64,000 nucleotides of DNA from Flavobacterium sp. K5-23 (GTDB lineage Bacteria > Bacteroidota > Bacteroidia > Flavobacteriales > Flavobacteriaceae), in NCBI RefSeq assembly GCF_023278045.1, contig NZ_CP056783.1, positions 2,265,501 through 2,329,500 on the forward strand, written 5' to 3'. Positions 1-8,264 of the stretch are shown here, piece after piece. Position numbers and translations under genes: made by a program. Numbering within the stretch: the first letter of the stretch is position 1; the number at the start of each line of letters is the position of its first letter. The notes under the pieces are model-generated. The model was not told where the DNA came from and made no database searches. It worked only from the letters and a program-made list of their open reading frames with translations.

Positions 1-2461
1 GTGGTTCTACTAATTGCTTAACGATGGCAAGTCCTAATCCTGTTCCTCCATACAATCTTGAGGTGTCGCTGGTTGCCTGTTGGAAATCATCAAAAATAGA
101 GTCTATTTTACTTTCCGCAATTCCTATTCCTGTATCCGAAACGGCAAATTCAATAGTAGAGTTTTCTTCATCTTCATCCAATAAACGAATACTAACGGTA
201 ATTTTTCCTTTTGAAGTGAATTTTATGGCATTACTTACTAGATTCAAGATGATTTGATGAAGGCGAACAGGATCTCCCAGTAATACTTTTGGAATGGTAT
301 CATCATATTCCGTTACCAATTCTAGATTTTTTTCCTTTATTTTTGTTTCAAATACGTGAAGCATTGCTGAAATTGAAGAGGATAATTTAAAAGGTACTTT
401 TTCAAAAGTCATTTTTCCAGCATCAACTTTTGCTAAATCAAGAATGTCATTGATTAGTACAATTAGTGCATCCCCACTCAATTTTATGGCTGTTAAATAT
501 TCTTTTTGCTTATCGGATAAATCTGTTTTGAGCACTACTTTAGTAAATCCGATAATTGCATTCATAGGCGTCCGGATTTCGTGACTCATATTGGACAAAA
601 ATTGTTGTTTTGCTTTTACGGCAGTTTCAGCAATTTGTGTAGCATTCTCGGCATTTCTTTTTTCTTCTTCAGCAATCCCCGTTGCTAACTCGGCAAAAAT
701 TTTGGCCTCAATCAGTTCGGTTGCTATTCTTTTTTGAACTGTAATATCTCTTGCTGCTGCAAAAACCCCAAGAACATTACCGTCATCATCCCTATAAACG
801 GATGCATTGTATAAAACATCTATTAATTCTCCGTTTAAATGTTTTAAGGTTAATGGATAATCTTCAACATACCCTTTTTCAAAAACTTGTCTGTATCCTT
901 CTTGTGCTTTTTCAGGCTCGGTAAAATAATTAGAAAAATCAGTGCCAATAAGCATTTCACGCGATACTCCGGTAGCTTCAATTAATGCATTATTAACATC
1001 TGTTATTTTTCCTGCTGGACTAATGGTTACAAGAGGATCTAAACTTGCTTCTAATAAACTCCTAGCGTATTTTGAAGCTAGCTTTAAAGAATTGTTGATT
1101 TTTTCGAGTTCTTTATTGTCTATTTCCCTTTTTTCTTTTTCTTTATTCTGGAATTTAAGTTCAATGTCGGCAATCACTAATTCTGCGGCCCGTTTTTCCT
1201 TTTCATCATTTTGATATGCCAGTTCTTTATTGGCAATAACTAACTCAGCTGCTCGTTTTTCTTTTATCTTGTTTTGAAAAGCCAATTCTTCATTTGCAAT
1301 TACAAGTTCATTCGCTCGATTCTCCCTTTCTTTATTTTGGTAGGCAAGTTCTTCGTTAGCAATAATCAACTCATTTGCACGCTCTTCTTTTTCTTTGTTT
1401 TGAAAAGCTAATTCTTTGTTGGCAATACGTAAATCTAACGCCCACTTTTGTTCAGCGATATCTCTGGCAACGATTACCACTCCCAAAATAGTACCACTAT
1501 CATCTTTATAAACTGATCCGTTGAATAAAACATCAGTAAGTTTTCCTTCTTTATGTCTAATTGTAAGAGGAGAATCAGCAACAGATCCTTTGGCAAAAAC
1601 TTCTTGATATACTTCCCGAGCTTTTTGTGGTTCTGTGAAATAATCGAAGAAATCAGAACCTATAAGTTCATTTCGTTCCACTCCTGTAATATTTACCGTT
1701 GCTTGATTAGTATCCATAATTTTACCTTCGGTACTAATGGTTACTAATGGATCAAGACTTGCTTCAATGAGGCTTAGAGAATATTGTGAGGCTAATTTTT
1801 GGTCTGCCGTAAATGCCTCTAATTGGTTATTTCTAGTTTTTAAATTTTTGACATTTATAAAGATAAAAGTAAAAATTGCAACGATGAAAATAAGAAGAAT
1901 AAAAAACAGAAATTGAGAATAAGTATTGCTTTGTTCCTTTTCAATTTTTCGTTGTTTGAGTAATCGAAACTCGGCTGAATTAATATCCGTAAGTAATTTT
2001 TTTATTTTTTGTGTAATGTTTTTCCCTTTTATAAGGATTTGTAACTTTTCACTTTCGGTCAATTTATTTTGCTTTCTGTCTTCAATTATCTGGTTAACTA
2101 ATATTAACTTTTCGACAGTTTTACCTTTCAAGGAATCGATGCGTACTTGCTGATTAATATTTTCTTTAGTGAGTTCCGATAATGCGAACAAGTTCGCATT
2201 CATTTTATTTACCGAGCTTTTGAATGATTCTAAAAAAAAGTCATTCTCCGTAATCATATAGCCTCTTGACATAGTTTCAATATCAAGAATACCCAAAAGG
2301 ATATTGTCACTTTTATGGATCACTTCCTGAGTATGCTCAATCAAATTACTTGTTGATTTTGCTTTTATATTATTATAATAGAAAATAACCAATACCGATA
2401 GCAACAGTATTGCCATAAGGAAATAAGAAAGGTATGTTCTTTTTTCGGATACTAATTTCAT
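1..2461 (-). CDS. CHASE3-PAS-PAS sensor histidine kinase (3' end beyond window)
   Basis: Membrane histidine kinase; about 820 residues are visible and the C-terminus lies beyond the left edge. Read from the ATG at 2461, it has TM1 near residues 10-27, a CHASE3-like periplasmic helical region (about 35-165), TM2 (about 175-197), a PAS domain, a coiled coil of four 21-residue repeats (355-438), a second PAS very similar to the first, a HisKA motif SHEIRTPMNAIIGF with phospho-acceptor His627, and a HATPase domain with DTGIGI and GTGLGL. A receiver domain could follow outside the window. The start overlaps the stop of the upstream AraC-type gene in an ATGA arrangement, so the two are probably one operon and the regulator may be its output. 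CHASE3 ligands are generally unknown. Confidence 0.9.
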   Translation of the reverse strand, partial: MKLVSEKRTYLSYFLMAILLLSVLVIFYYNNIKAKSTSNLIEHTQEVIHKSDNILLGILDIETMSRGYMITENDFFLESFKSSVNKMNANLFALSELTKENINQQVRIDSLKGKTVEKLILVNQIIEDRKQNKLTESEKLQILIKGKNITQKIKKLLTDINSAEFRLLKQRKIEKEQSNTYSQFLFFILLIFIVAIFTFIFINVKNLKTRNNQLEAFTADQKLASQYSLSLIEASLDPLVTISTEGKIMDTNQATVNITGVERNELIGSDFFDYFTEPQKAREVYQEVFAKGSVADSPLTIRHKEGKLTDVLFNGSVYKDDSGTILGVVIVARDIAEQKWALDLRIANKELAFQNKEKEERANELIIANEELAYQNKERENRANELVIANEELAFQNKIKEKRAAELVIANKELAYQNDEKEKRAAELVIADIELKFQNKEKEKREIDNKELEKINNSLKLASKYARSLLEASLDPLVTISPAGKITDVNNALIEATGVSREMLIGTDFSNYFTEPEKAQEGYRQVFEKGYVEDYPLTLKHLNGELIDVLYNASVYRDDDGNVLGVFAAARDITVQKRIATELIEAKIFAELATGIAEEEKRNAENATQIAETAVKAKQQFLSNMSHEIRTPMNAIIGFTKVVLKTDLSDKQKEYLTAIKLSGDALIVLINDILDLAKVDAGKMTFEKVPFKLSSSISAMLHVFETKIKEKNLELVTEYDDTIPKVLLGDPVRLHQIILNLVSNAIKFTSKGKITVSIRLLDEDEENSTIEFAVSDTGIGIAESKIDSIFDDFQQATSDTSRLYGGTGLGLAIVKQLVEP
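1148..1399 (-). repeat. Four tandem 63-bp repeats encoding a coiled coil
   Basis: Four consecutive 21-codon units (pattern NKExEKRAxELVIANEELAxQ) lie inside the kinase gene and span exactly 252 bp. Each unit is three heptads, so copy number can change without breaking the coiled-coil register between the two PAS domains. Confidence 0.85.
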
Positions 2462-3054
2462 AAAGCGGTTGTGGAATTTTTATCAATTGGATTGCCAATC
2501 TCTTCAATTGGGCTTCGCCTTTTGTCTTTCAATTGTTTAAAATGAGAAGGGGAAAGTCCTGTAACTTTCTTGAACTGACTTGATAAATGCGCCACACTAC
2601 TGTATCCCATTTTCCAAGCTATTTCGGTAATATTGTGTTCGCCATAAATAATCAATTCTTTGATGCGTTCCGTTTTATGGGCGATAATAAATTGTTCGAT
2701 TGTAGTTCCCTGTACCTCTGAAAATAAATTAGATAAATACGTATAATCGTGGTTTAATTTTTCGCTTAAGTAATCGGAGAAATTTATTTTGATAACTTCC
2801 GCAGAGTGGTGAACCATTTCGATAATTACATTTTTGATTTTTTCAATCAGCATTGCTTTTTTATCATCCATTAATTCCAACCCTGAATTTCGCAGGTTGG
2901 CTTTGAGAATAGTACGTTGTTCGATTGAAATGTTTTCCATGATCTCAACTTCGCCTAAATCAACTACAATAAAATGTAGACCTAGGCTTCTTAACTCTTC
3001 TTTTACAGCTATTTTACATCGGTTGCTAACCATGTATTTTATATATAATTTCAA
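2458..3054 (-). CDS. AraC-family helix-turn-helix regulator
   Basis: 198-residue transcription regulator. The C-terminal ~100 residues form an AraC-type double helix-turn-helix (NITEIAWKMGYSSVAHLSSQFKKVTGLSPSHFK). The N-terminal ~75 residues (MKLYIKYMVSNRCK...) are a small conserved domain found in Bacteroidota regulators beside sensor kinases; no sugar-binding cupin is present, so it is not a typical arabinose-type regulator. Its TGA stop overlaps the kinase ATG, so kinase translation is probably coupled to it. A role as a DNA-binding partner of the kinase is inferred from this arrangement only; there is no receiver domain to accept phosphate. Confidence 0.85.
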   Translation of the reverse strand: MKLYIKYMVSNRCKIAVKEELRSLGLHFIVVDLGEVEIMENISIEQRTILKANLRNSGLELMDDKKAMLIEKIKNVIIEMVHHSAEVIKINFSDYLSEKLNHDYTYLSNLFSEVQGTTIEQFIIAHKTERIKELIIYGEHNITEIAWKMGYSSVAHLSSQFKKVTGLSPSHFKQLKDKRRSPIEEIGNPIDKNSTTAL

Positions 3055-3461
3055 ATTATTTTGTTTTAAACAGATTAGGTAAAATTCGGGCTATTATTTT
3101 CGAAAAGACTTATACAAATTTCATAAAAAGTTGTATAATTCACACATATTAATTGAATTTATTTTTAATAAATCCTGATATTTTTTGGAAATAGAGTTAG
3201 TTAGATTTAAACTGATTTGAATCTAATTGGCATTATTTTTTTAAAGTTACAAATAAGACTTGACAAAAGAGTTTCTAATTAATTCTAAAACAATTAAATG
3301 TGTTTTCAAGATGACTTTGATTTTTTTAGGGTTTCCCTATGAACTCTTGGTTTAGGACCTTTCTTATTGACATTAATAGGAATGATGTATTTATTAGGTA
3401 AAATTAAATGTGTTTTAAGAAAGTCTATATTATATGGAGGGCGGACGCCATTAGAAAAAAA
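3055..3461. other. Intergenic stretch without a gene
   Basis: AT-rich gap upstream of the AraC-type gene, presumably holding its promoter. The only structure seen is a degenerate direct repeat around AATTAAATGTGTTTT, at about 3293-3307 and 3403-3417. I see no coding potential. Confidence 0.4.
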
Positions 3462-3581
3462 TAGTTCCTGATACTAAAAGGGGAGTCCTTCAACGGAAAC
3501 CTGCCTCAAAATAAATTTTGAGTTTGTTTTTTGTTTTAAAACGTGTTCTCAAAAGCAAGCTTTTGTCACAAGTTTTAAAAC

Positions 3582-3609
3582 AAAAAACCCGAAACTTTCG
3601 TTTCGGGTT
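3582..3609 (-). terminator. Terminator of tRNA-Ser copy A
   Basis: A 9-bp perfect stem (AACCCGAAA / TTTCGGGTT, loop of 6) is followed on the minus strand by a T tract, directly downstream of the tRNA. Confidence 0.85.
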
Positions 3610-3616
3610 TCCTTCG

Positions 3617-3701
3617 CGGAGAAAGAGGGATTCGAACCCCCGGACCTGTTACAGTCAACAGTTTTCAAGACTGCCGCATTCGACCGCTCTGCCATTTCTC
3701 C
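3617..3701 (-). tRNA. tRNA-Ser (anticodon UGA), copy A
   Basis: 85-nt class II tRNA on the minus strand. The 7-bp acceptor stem is GGAGAAA / TTTCTCC with discriminator G; the anticodon loop is CTTGAAA with anticodon TGA, followed by a long variable arm. The T-loop GGTTCGAATCC is intact. No CCA is encoded, as is usual in Bacteroidota. It decodes UCA and related serine codons. A second copy lies at 13424-13508. Confidence 0.95.
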
Positions 3702-3936
3702 AGTCTGTCGCTTTCATTATCTGATTGCGAGTGCAAATATAGGATTTGTTTTGATATATAAAATAGAAAATCAATAGAATTTTCTGTTTTTTGTATCAAA
3801 TAATTTTCCTCTTTTATTGAATTGTTTTTTTGTTTTTTATACTTTGTTCTTTTTAAGACAGATAGGTATTCTAAAATTGTGATTCTTGCATATTGAATAG
3901 TTAGATAAAGAACAATTCGAGTGCAAAAAAAGAATC

Positions 3937-4524
3937 TTAATAATATAACCTAAAATCGAGTAGTTTGCAAAGTTCATAGTGTTTTTGATGTAATTCTTCA
4001 ACAATCTCAATGACATTATCTTCTTCTTGACACAAACAAAAGAATGATTTGTCAAGATTGATGCTTGTTAGGTTGTTAAATGCCACTCCGTAACCTGAAA
4101 TCGCACGCGCTCCTGTAATGTCCAAAAAGTATTGGGCTTCTTCCTCGCTTAAGTCTAAGATTTTTGTATTGGCAAAATGCATAATTTTCCCCGTCAGTTT
4201 TCCTTCAAAAAGCTCCGCTATTTCTTCTAGACTGTAATAATAGTCATTGAGGCAAATGTTGTTTGCTTCGCCTTTCATAACTAAGTAGATTATTTCATAA
4301 TCTTTAAAGTTATGGTCATCATAGCGCAAGGCACCTAAACTTTCTTCTAATCCTTCAATTGTGTCACAGGTTTTATAAATACTCGAAATCCCTTGCTCTA
4401 GCGCTAATAACTCTAAGTTTTTGAGTACTTCAGTAGTGGTGGAAATTTCTATGTCTGGAACGGCTTCGAGACAGAAAATAAATTTATCTGGATCTAAGTA
4501 AATGGTTTTATCTAGAGTATTCAT
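3937..4524 (-). CDS. Hypothetical protein, DUF6642-like (degenerate caspase-like fold?)
   Basis: 195-residue soluble protein without signal peptide or membrane segment. The pattern FIFCLEA ... YLVMKGE ... YSLEEIAELFEGKLTGKIMHFANTK ... FLDITGARAISGYG resembles, from memory, the DUF6642 family, in which the equivalents read HG and HFGSC. Here the histidine (KGE) and the cysteine (ANTK) of that pattern are absent. If the family is protease-like, this member would be inactive. It lies alone between tRNA-Ser copy A and the signalling genes. The function is unknown and the family assignment is tentative. Confidence 0.65.
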   Translation of the reverse strand: MNTLDKTIYLDPDKFIFCLEAVPDIEISTTTEVLKNLELLALEQGISSIYKTCDTIEGLEESLGALRYDDHNFKDYEIIYLVMKGEANNICLNDYYYSLEEIAELFEGKLTGKIMHFANTKILDLSEEEAQYFLDITGARAISGYGVAFNNLTSINLDKSFFCLCQEEDNVIEIVEELHQKHYELCKLLDFRLYY

Positions 4525-4639
4525 TAGTTGTGAATTAATAAGTCTTAAAGTCTAAAGTCAAAAAGACAGTTTCGGATATTTTTTGTATTATAATTTTAAG
4601 ATGACATCCGTTTTAATTAGGTATCGCAATTTTTTGCTT

Positions 4640-4918
4640 TCAATGCTTTTTTTTTAGTCCTTTTTTGGTTAGATGATAGGTTTGTTTTGAACGGGTAGGT
4701 TTATCCGGAATGGTCATTTCAACCCAACCTTCTTCTATGGCGGAGTTTAAATACGTATCTCGTAAATTGTCACGGTGTTTTAACTCCAATGCTTCTTGTA
4801 TTTCATCACGATTCATTTCTCCGTCTAATACCCATAAGTCTCTTTCGATTTGAGTAAAATAGTAAAGACTTGCCCGTAGCAGGACGGTATATCGTGACTG
4901 AAAAACCTTCTTATACAT
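4640..4918 (-). CDS. Small winged-helix protein resembling a Fic C-terminal domain
   Basis: 92 residues. The core (LDGEMNRDEIQEALEL ... DTYLNSAIEEGWVEMTIPD ... YHLTKKG) matches the small winged-helix domain that usually ends Fic-family proteins and some ATP-dependent helicase-like proteins. There is no Fic catalytic motif (HPFxxGNGR) in or around the gene. An in-frame TAA lies directly before the ATG, so the protein cannot extend upstream; it is a free-standing domain or the remnant of a lost larger gene. It could bind DNA or a partner protein. Confidence 0.6.
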   Translation of the reverse strand: MYKKVFQSRYTVLLRASLYYFTQIERDLWVLDGEMNRDEIQEALELKHRDNLRDTYLNSAIEEGWVEMTIPDKPTRSKQTYHLTKKGLKKKH

Positions 4919-4992
4919 TTATTCGAAACTCTTATTGTTGAAGAAGTTTTTAAAATAAAAGTTCTGTTTAATTGGCTATTTACTTTTAATTA

Positions 4993-7809
4993 TTACTGGA
5001 AGTAATTTCGAATCAATGCCAATAATTCATTTTTTATAATGGGTTTCTTAATATAATTATTGCATCCAGCTTCGATTGTCTTATCTCTGTCCTCAGATAG
5101 TCCAAAAGCTGTCTGTGCTATAATTATAACTTCTTTGTTAAATTGTCGAATTTCACGAGTTGCTTCATAACCGTTTAAATCAGGCATTTGAATGTCCATC
5201 AATATTAAATCAATGTCAGGATTATTGCGGAAAACCTCAACTGCCTCTTTACCAGTACTAACTTTTAACGTTTCTTTACTATACGTTTCGACTGATTTTG
5301 AAATTAGCTTTTTAGATATTTCGTCATCTTCAGCAATTAAAATTTTCAACTTTTTAATATGCCTTTCTGTGTCTGCCGACACGTCATTTTCAATAATTAT
5401 TTTTTGTTTGTAATCAGAATTATATGGAATGGTAAAGTAAAAAGTACTCCCTTTCCCTTCTTCGCTTTCTGTCCAAATTGTACCTCCAAGCATAGCAACA
5501 TAAGCTCTTGAAATTGTTAATCCCAAACCGGCTCCTTCACGAGCCATTCTGTCAACAATTTCTGCTTGTATAAAACGTTCAAAGATGGCTTCCTGTCTGT
5601 CTTTTGAAATACCTATTCCGGTGTCCTTTATGTAAAATTCAAGATTAAAAGAACTATCAGGGATGCTGTTCTTTTTTAAAACATATCCAAATTCTATTGA
5701 CCCTTGATCTGTGTATTTTATAGCGTTTTTCACAAGATTAGAAAGGATACTAATAAATTTTTCCTTATCTGTATTAATAAACGATTCTTTATCAGGCACC
5801 CCATTGTTAATAATAATATTTAGTCCTTTCTTTTCAGCATCAAGTTTTAAGAGGTTATATACAAATTCTGTTTGTTCATTAATATTAATCTCAGAATTAT
5901 ACGTATCCATTGTTCCAGATTCAATTTTGGATATAGTTACAATGTCATTGATGATATTAAGCATTCGCGCACCACTTTTTCCAATAATATCAATATATTC
6001 TTGTTGCTCTTCGCTATTTAAACCGGGTTCTTTCAGCAATTCAGCAAAGCCAAGAATTCCATTCATAGGTGTGCGAATTTCATGACTCATATTGGCTAAA
6101 AAGGCTGATTTTAATCGATCAGATTCTTGTGCTTTATCTAATGCTTTAACTAAATCTTCTTCATGCCTAATACGCTCGATAGAAATACTAATTTGGTGAG
6201 AAATGATTTCTAATACTTCTTTGTCTTTCTCAGTATAAGCATCAGGATTGGTATAGCTCTGTACAACTATGACGCCTATTACTTTTCCTTTTATTTTAAG
6301 TGGGACTCCAAGCCAAATTTTTGATTCAAAACCAATTTGTTCAATTCCCTCTTCTTTTTCCAATTGAATCACATCTTCAGCATTCAATAACAAGGAAACA
6401 CCTTTTTTAAACACCAGTGAAGTAAGTGTTTTTCCAGCGGGAAATTCAGAGATGTCCTCCTGTAAATCCTTATAAAATGGCAAATTAAACGTATTGGCTT
6501 TTTTATTGTAAAGTGCCACAAAGAAATTGGTTACATCTACTAAACGGCCTAATTCTGTATGTACAAATTGCATAAACTCACCTATGTCAGGAGTAGTTTG
6601 TACGGCATTGGAAATATTTAATATAACACTTTGAATGGTTTCTGCTCTTTTTTGTTCAGTAATGTCTTTATTTACACCGCGCTGTCCTAAATAATTTCCA
6701 TCATCATCATAGACTGGCCTGCAAAAATGACTGATCCATTTTTCATTTCCATTAAGACATATAATAATAAACTCTATAGGTTTATATATCAATTCTTCTA
6801 GTCTTAAAAAATGATTGTCAAGCATTTCTCTATAATCTGTATGGGCTATTTCTACGAGTAAATTATTATTCTTCACAAAATCTTCGTGAGTGTATCCACA
6901 TATTTTTTCGCATGTTGGAGAGTTATAGATATATGTTCCTTTTTGATCAATCCAAAACTCCCATTCAGTAGCATAATCCGCTAGTAATCTAAATTTCGTT
7001 TCGCTTTGTTTTAAGGCTTGTTTTTGGCGTTCTAATTCACGTCGTCTATAGGCGTTCAACAATACTGTAGGCAAATGTATCAAGTAATTATTGTGTTTTG
7101 TCACATAATCATCGGCACCAATTTTTAAAGCTTCAACAGCTATATTCTCATCACCTTGACCCGTCACAATTACTATTGGAATTAACAACTTACGTACTTG
7201 TCTTATTTCTTTAATAATTTCTAAAGCATTGATACCTGGTAATTGAAAATCGAGTAAAAGCACATCGTAATCGCTTTCGATTCCGGAATTAGTAGGTAAT
7301 TCACTTAATGCCAACTCGCCAGAAGCAATTACATTTAAATGAATGTATGGAGCGTATCTACCAAAGTGATTTTTGGTTAATTCTACATCCGCTTTATGAT
7401 CTTCAACGTATAAAACTTTGATGTGTTTTCTGTTTTCAATCGTATGGTTTAAGGTAAACTCTATTTGATCTGGGATAATTTCTTGATAACCTTGTCTTTT
7501 AGGCAAATAATTATTGGCGCCAGCTTTAAGACTTGCTATGGCAATATCTTCGGAGCCTACAGATGTAAATATAATGACAGGCAAATTATTGTACGCCGTA
7601 CGTAACTCAATCAACAAATCCATTCCATTGCCATCAGGCAGGTTTAAATCAATTAAAGCGATGTCAAAAGGTTGTTCCTCTTTAAGCAAACTACGCGCCA
7701 CAGACAGTGTAGTCGCTAGGTGTAAATCAGCATTTGGCCAACGATTCTTGATCGCTCTACCTACTAAATCAGCATCTGTAGGATTATCTTCCAATAACAA
7801 TATTTTCAT
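4993..7809 (-). CDS. Hybrid histidine kinase REC-REC-PAS-GAF-HisKA-HATPase-REC
   Basis: 938-residue soluble kinase without membrane segments. In order: receiver 1 (Asp54, Lys104), receiver 2 (Asp187, Lys238), PAS (about 270-388), GAF (about 395-548), HisKA (SHEIRTPMNGILGF, His576), HATPase (DTGIGI at 729-734, GAGLGL at 759-764) and receiver 3 (Asp872, KKP loop at 921-923). With receivers at both ends it can be an input as well as a source of phosphate. Its ATG directly abuts the TAG of the upstream single receiver (no intervening base), so the two are translated together. The signal for the GAF and PAS domains cannot be read from sequence. Confidence 0.92.
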   Translation of the reverse strand: MKILLLEDNPTDADLVGRAIKNRWPNADLHLATTLSVARSLLKEEQPFDIALIDLNLPDGNGMDLLIELRTAYNNLPVIIFTSVGSEDIAIASLKAGANNYLPKRQGYQEIIPDQIEFTLNHTIENRKHIKVLYVEDHKADVELTKNHFGRYAPYIHLNVIASGELALSELPTNSGIESDYDVLLLDFQLPGINALEIIKEIRQVRKLLIPIVIVTGQGDENIAVEALKIGADDYVTKHNNYLIHLPTVLLNAYRRRELERQKQALKQSETKFRLLADYATEWEFWIDQKGTYIYNSPTCEKICGYTHEDFVKNNNLLVEIAHTDYREMLDNHFLRLEELIYKPIEFIIICLNGNEKWISHFCRPVYDDDGNYLGQRGVNKDITEQKRAETIQSVILNISNAVQTTPDIGEFMQFVHTELGRLVDVTNFFVALYNKKANTFNLPFYKDLQEDISEFPAGKTLTSLVFKKGVSLLLNAEDVIQLEKEEGIEQIGFESKIWLGVPLKIKGKVIGVIVVQSYTNPDAYTEKDKEVLEIISHQISISIERIRHEEDLVKALDKAQESDRLKSAFLANMSHEIRTPMNGILGFAELLKEPGLNSEEQQEYIDIIGKSGARMLNIINDIVTISKIESGTMDTYNSEININEQTEFVYNLLKLDAEKKGLNIIINNGVPDKESFINTDKEKFISILSNLVKNAIKYTDQGSIEFGYVLKKNSIPDSSFNLEFYIKDTGIGISKDRQEAIFERFIQAEIVDRMAREGAGLGLTISRAYVAMLGGTIWTESEEGKGSTFYFTIPYNSDYKQKIIIENDVSADTERHIKKLKILIAEDDEISKKLISKSVETYSKETLKVSTGKEAVEVFRNNPDIDLILMDIQMPDLNGYEATREIRQFNKEVIIIAQTAFGLSEDRDKTIEAGCNNYIKKPIIKNELLALIRNYFQ

Positions 7810-8253
7810 CTACAATTCGTTTTTTATTAATGGTTTGTTTAACACACTCCAGTACAATTCTATTTGACTAGCCACTTCTATAAAATTATCAAAATTAACC
7901 GGTTTTACAATATACGAATTCACACCAAATTTATAAGCCCTTTCGAGGTCTGTACTTTCTAGGGATGAGGTTAATACCACAATTGGGATGGCCTTGTAAT
8001 GCTCATGAGATTTGAAGATTCTCAACACTTCTAAACCATCCACTTTAGGCAATTTTAAATCAAGTAGAATAACAACTGGAATCAATTCTCCTTCGTCCCA
8101 TTTTTGGATATAACTCAAAGCTTCTTCACCATCACGCGCCACTTGAATGGGATTAGTGAGGTTTTTAGTTTTAAAAGCACGTAAGGTTAAATCAACATCA
8201 ACAGGACTGTCTTCTACTAATAAAATTGGATTGTTGTATAATTTTTTTTTCAT
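7810..8253 (-). CDS. Single-domain response regulator (Rcp1-type)
   Basis: 147-residue receiver with no output domain: acidic pair E14-D15, phospho-acceptor Asp65 (VVILLDLKLP), Thr95 and Lys117 (VKP). The insertion after the first acidic strand and the LKLPKVDGLEVL wording are typical of the Rcp1-like receivers that accompany phytochrome-type or periplasmic-sensing kinases. It sits between two kinases, 11 nt after the upstream one and directly abutting the downstream one. It probably shuttles phosphate from the kinase at 8265-11138 to the hybrid kinase; that direction is an inference. Confidence 0.92.
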   Translation of the reverse strand: MKKKLYNNPILLVEDSPVDVDLTLRAFKTKNLTNPIQVARDGEEALSYIQKWDEGELIPVVILLDLKLPKVDGLEVLRIFKSHEHYKAIPIVVLTSSLESTDLERAYKFGVNSYIVKPVNFDNFIEVASQIELYWSVLNKPLIKNEL

Positions 8254-8264
8254 ACGATGAAGTT

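Larger units (their letters stand above)
3462..3741 (-). repeat. 280-bp direct repeat, copy A (tRNA-Ser unit)
   Basis: Nearly identical to 13269-13548, in the same orientation and with only a handful of mismatches. The unit contains the tRNA-Ser gene, its terminator and about 110 bp of downstream sequence. Identity stops abruptly on both sides. The copies bracket the 9.5-kb signalling block. Confidence 0.9.

Noticed and set aside
1148..1399. CRISPR array
   Set aside because: The 63-bp periodic units are in-frame coding repeats without spacers.
3518..3724. 68-codon plus-strand ORF across tRNA-Ser copy A (and the same at 13325-13531)
   Set aside because: It is the antisense of the tRNA and terminator and occurs only because the 280-bp unit is duplicated.
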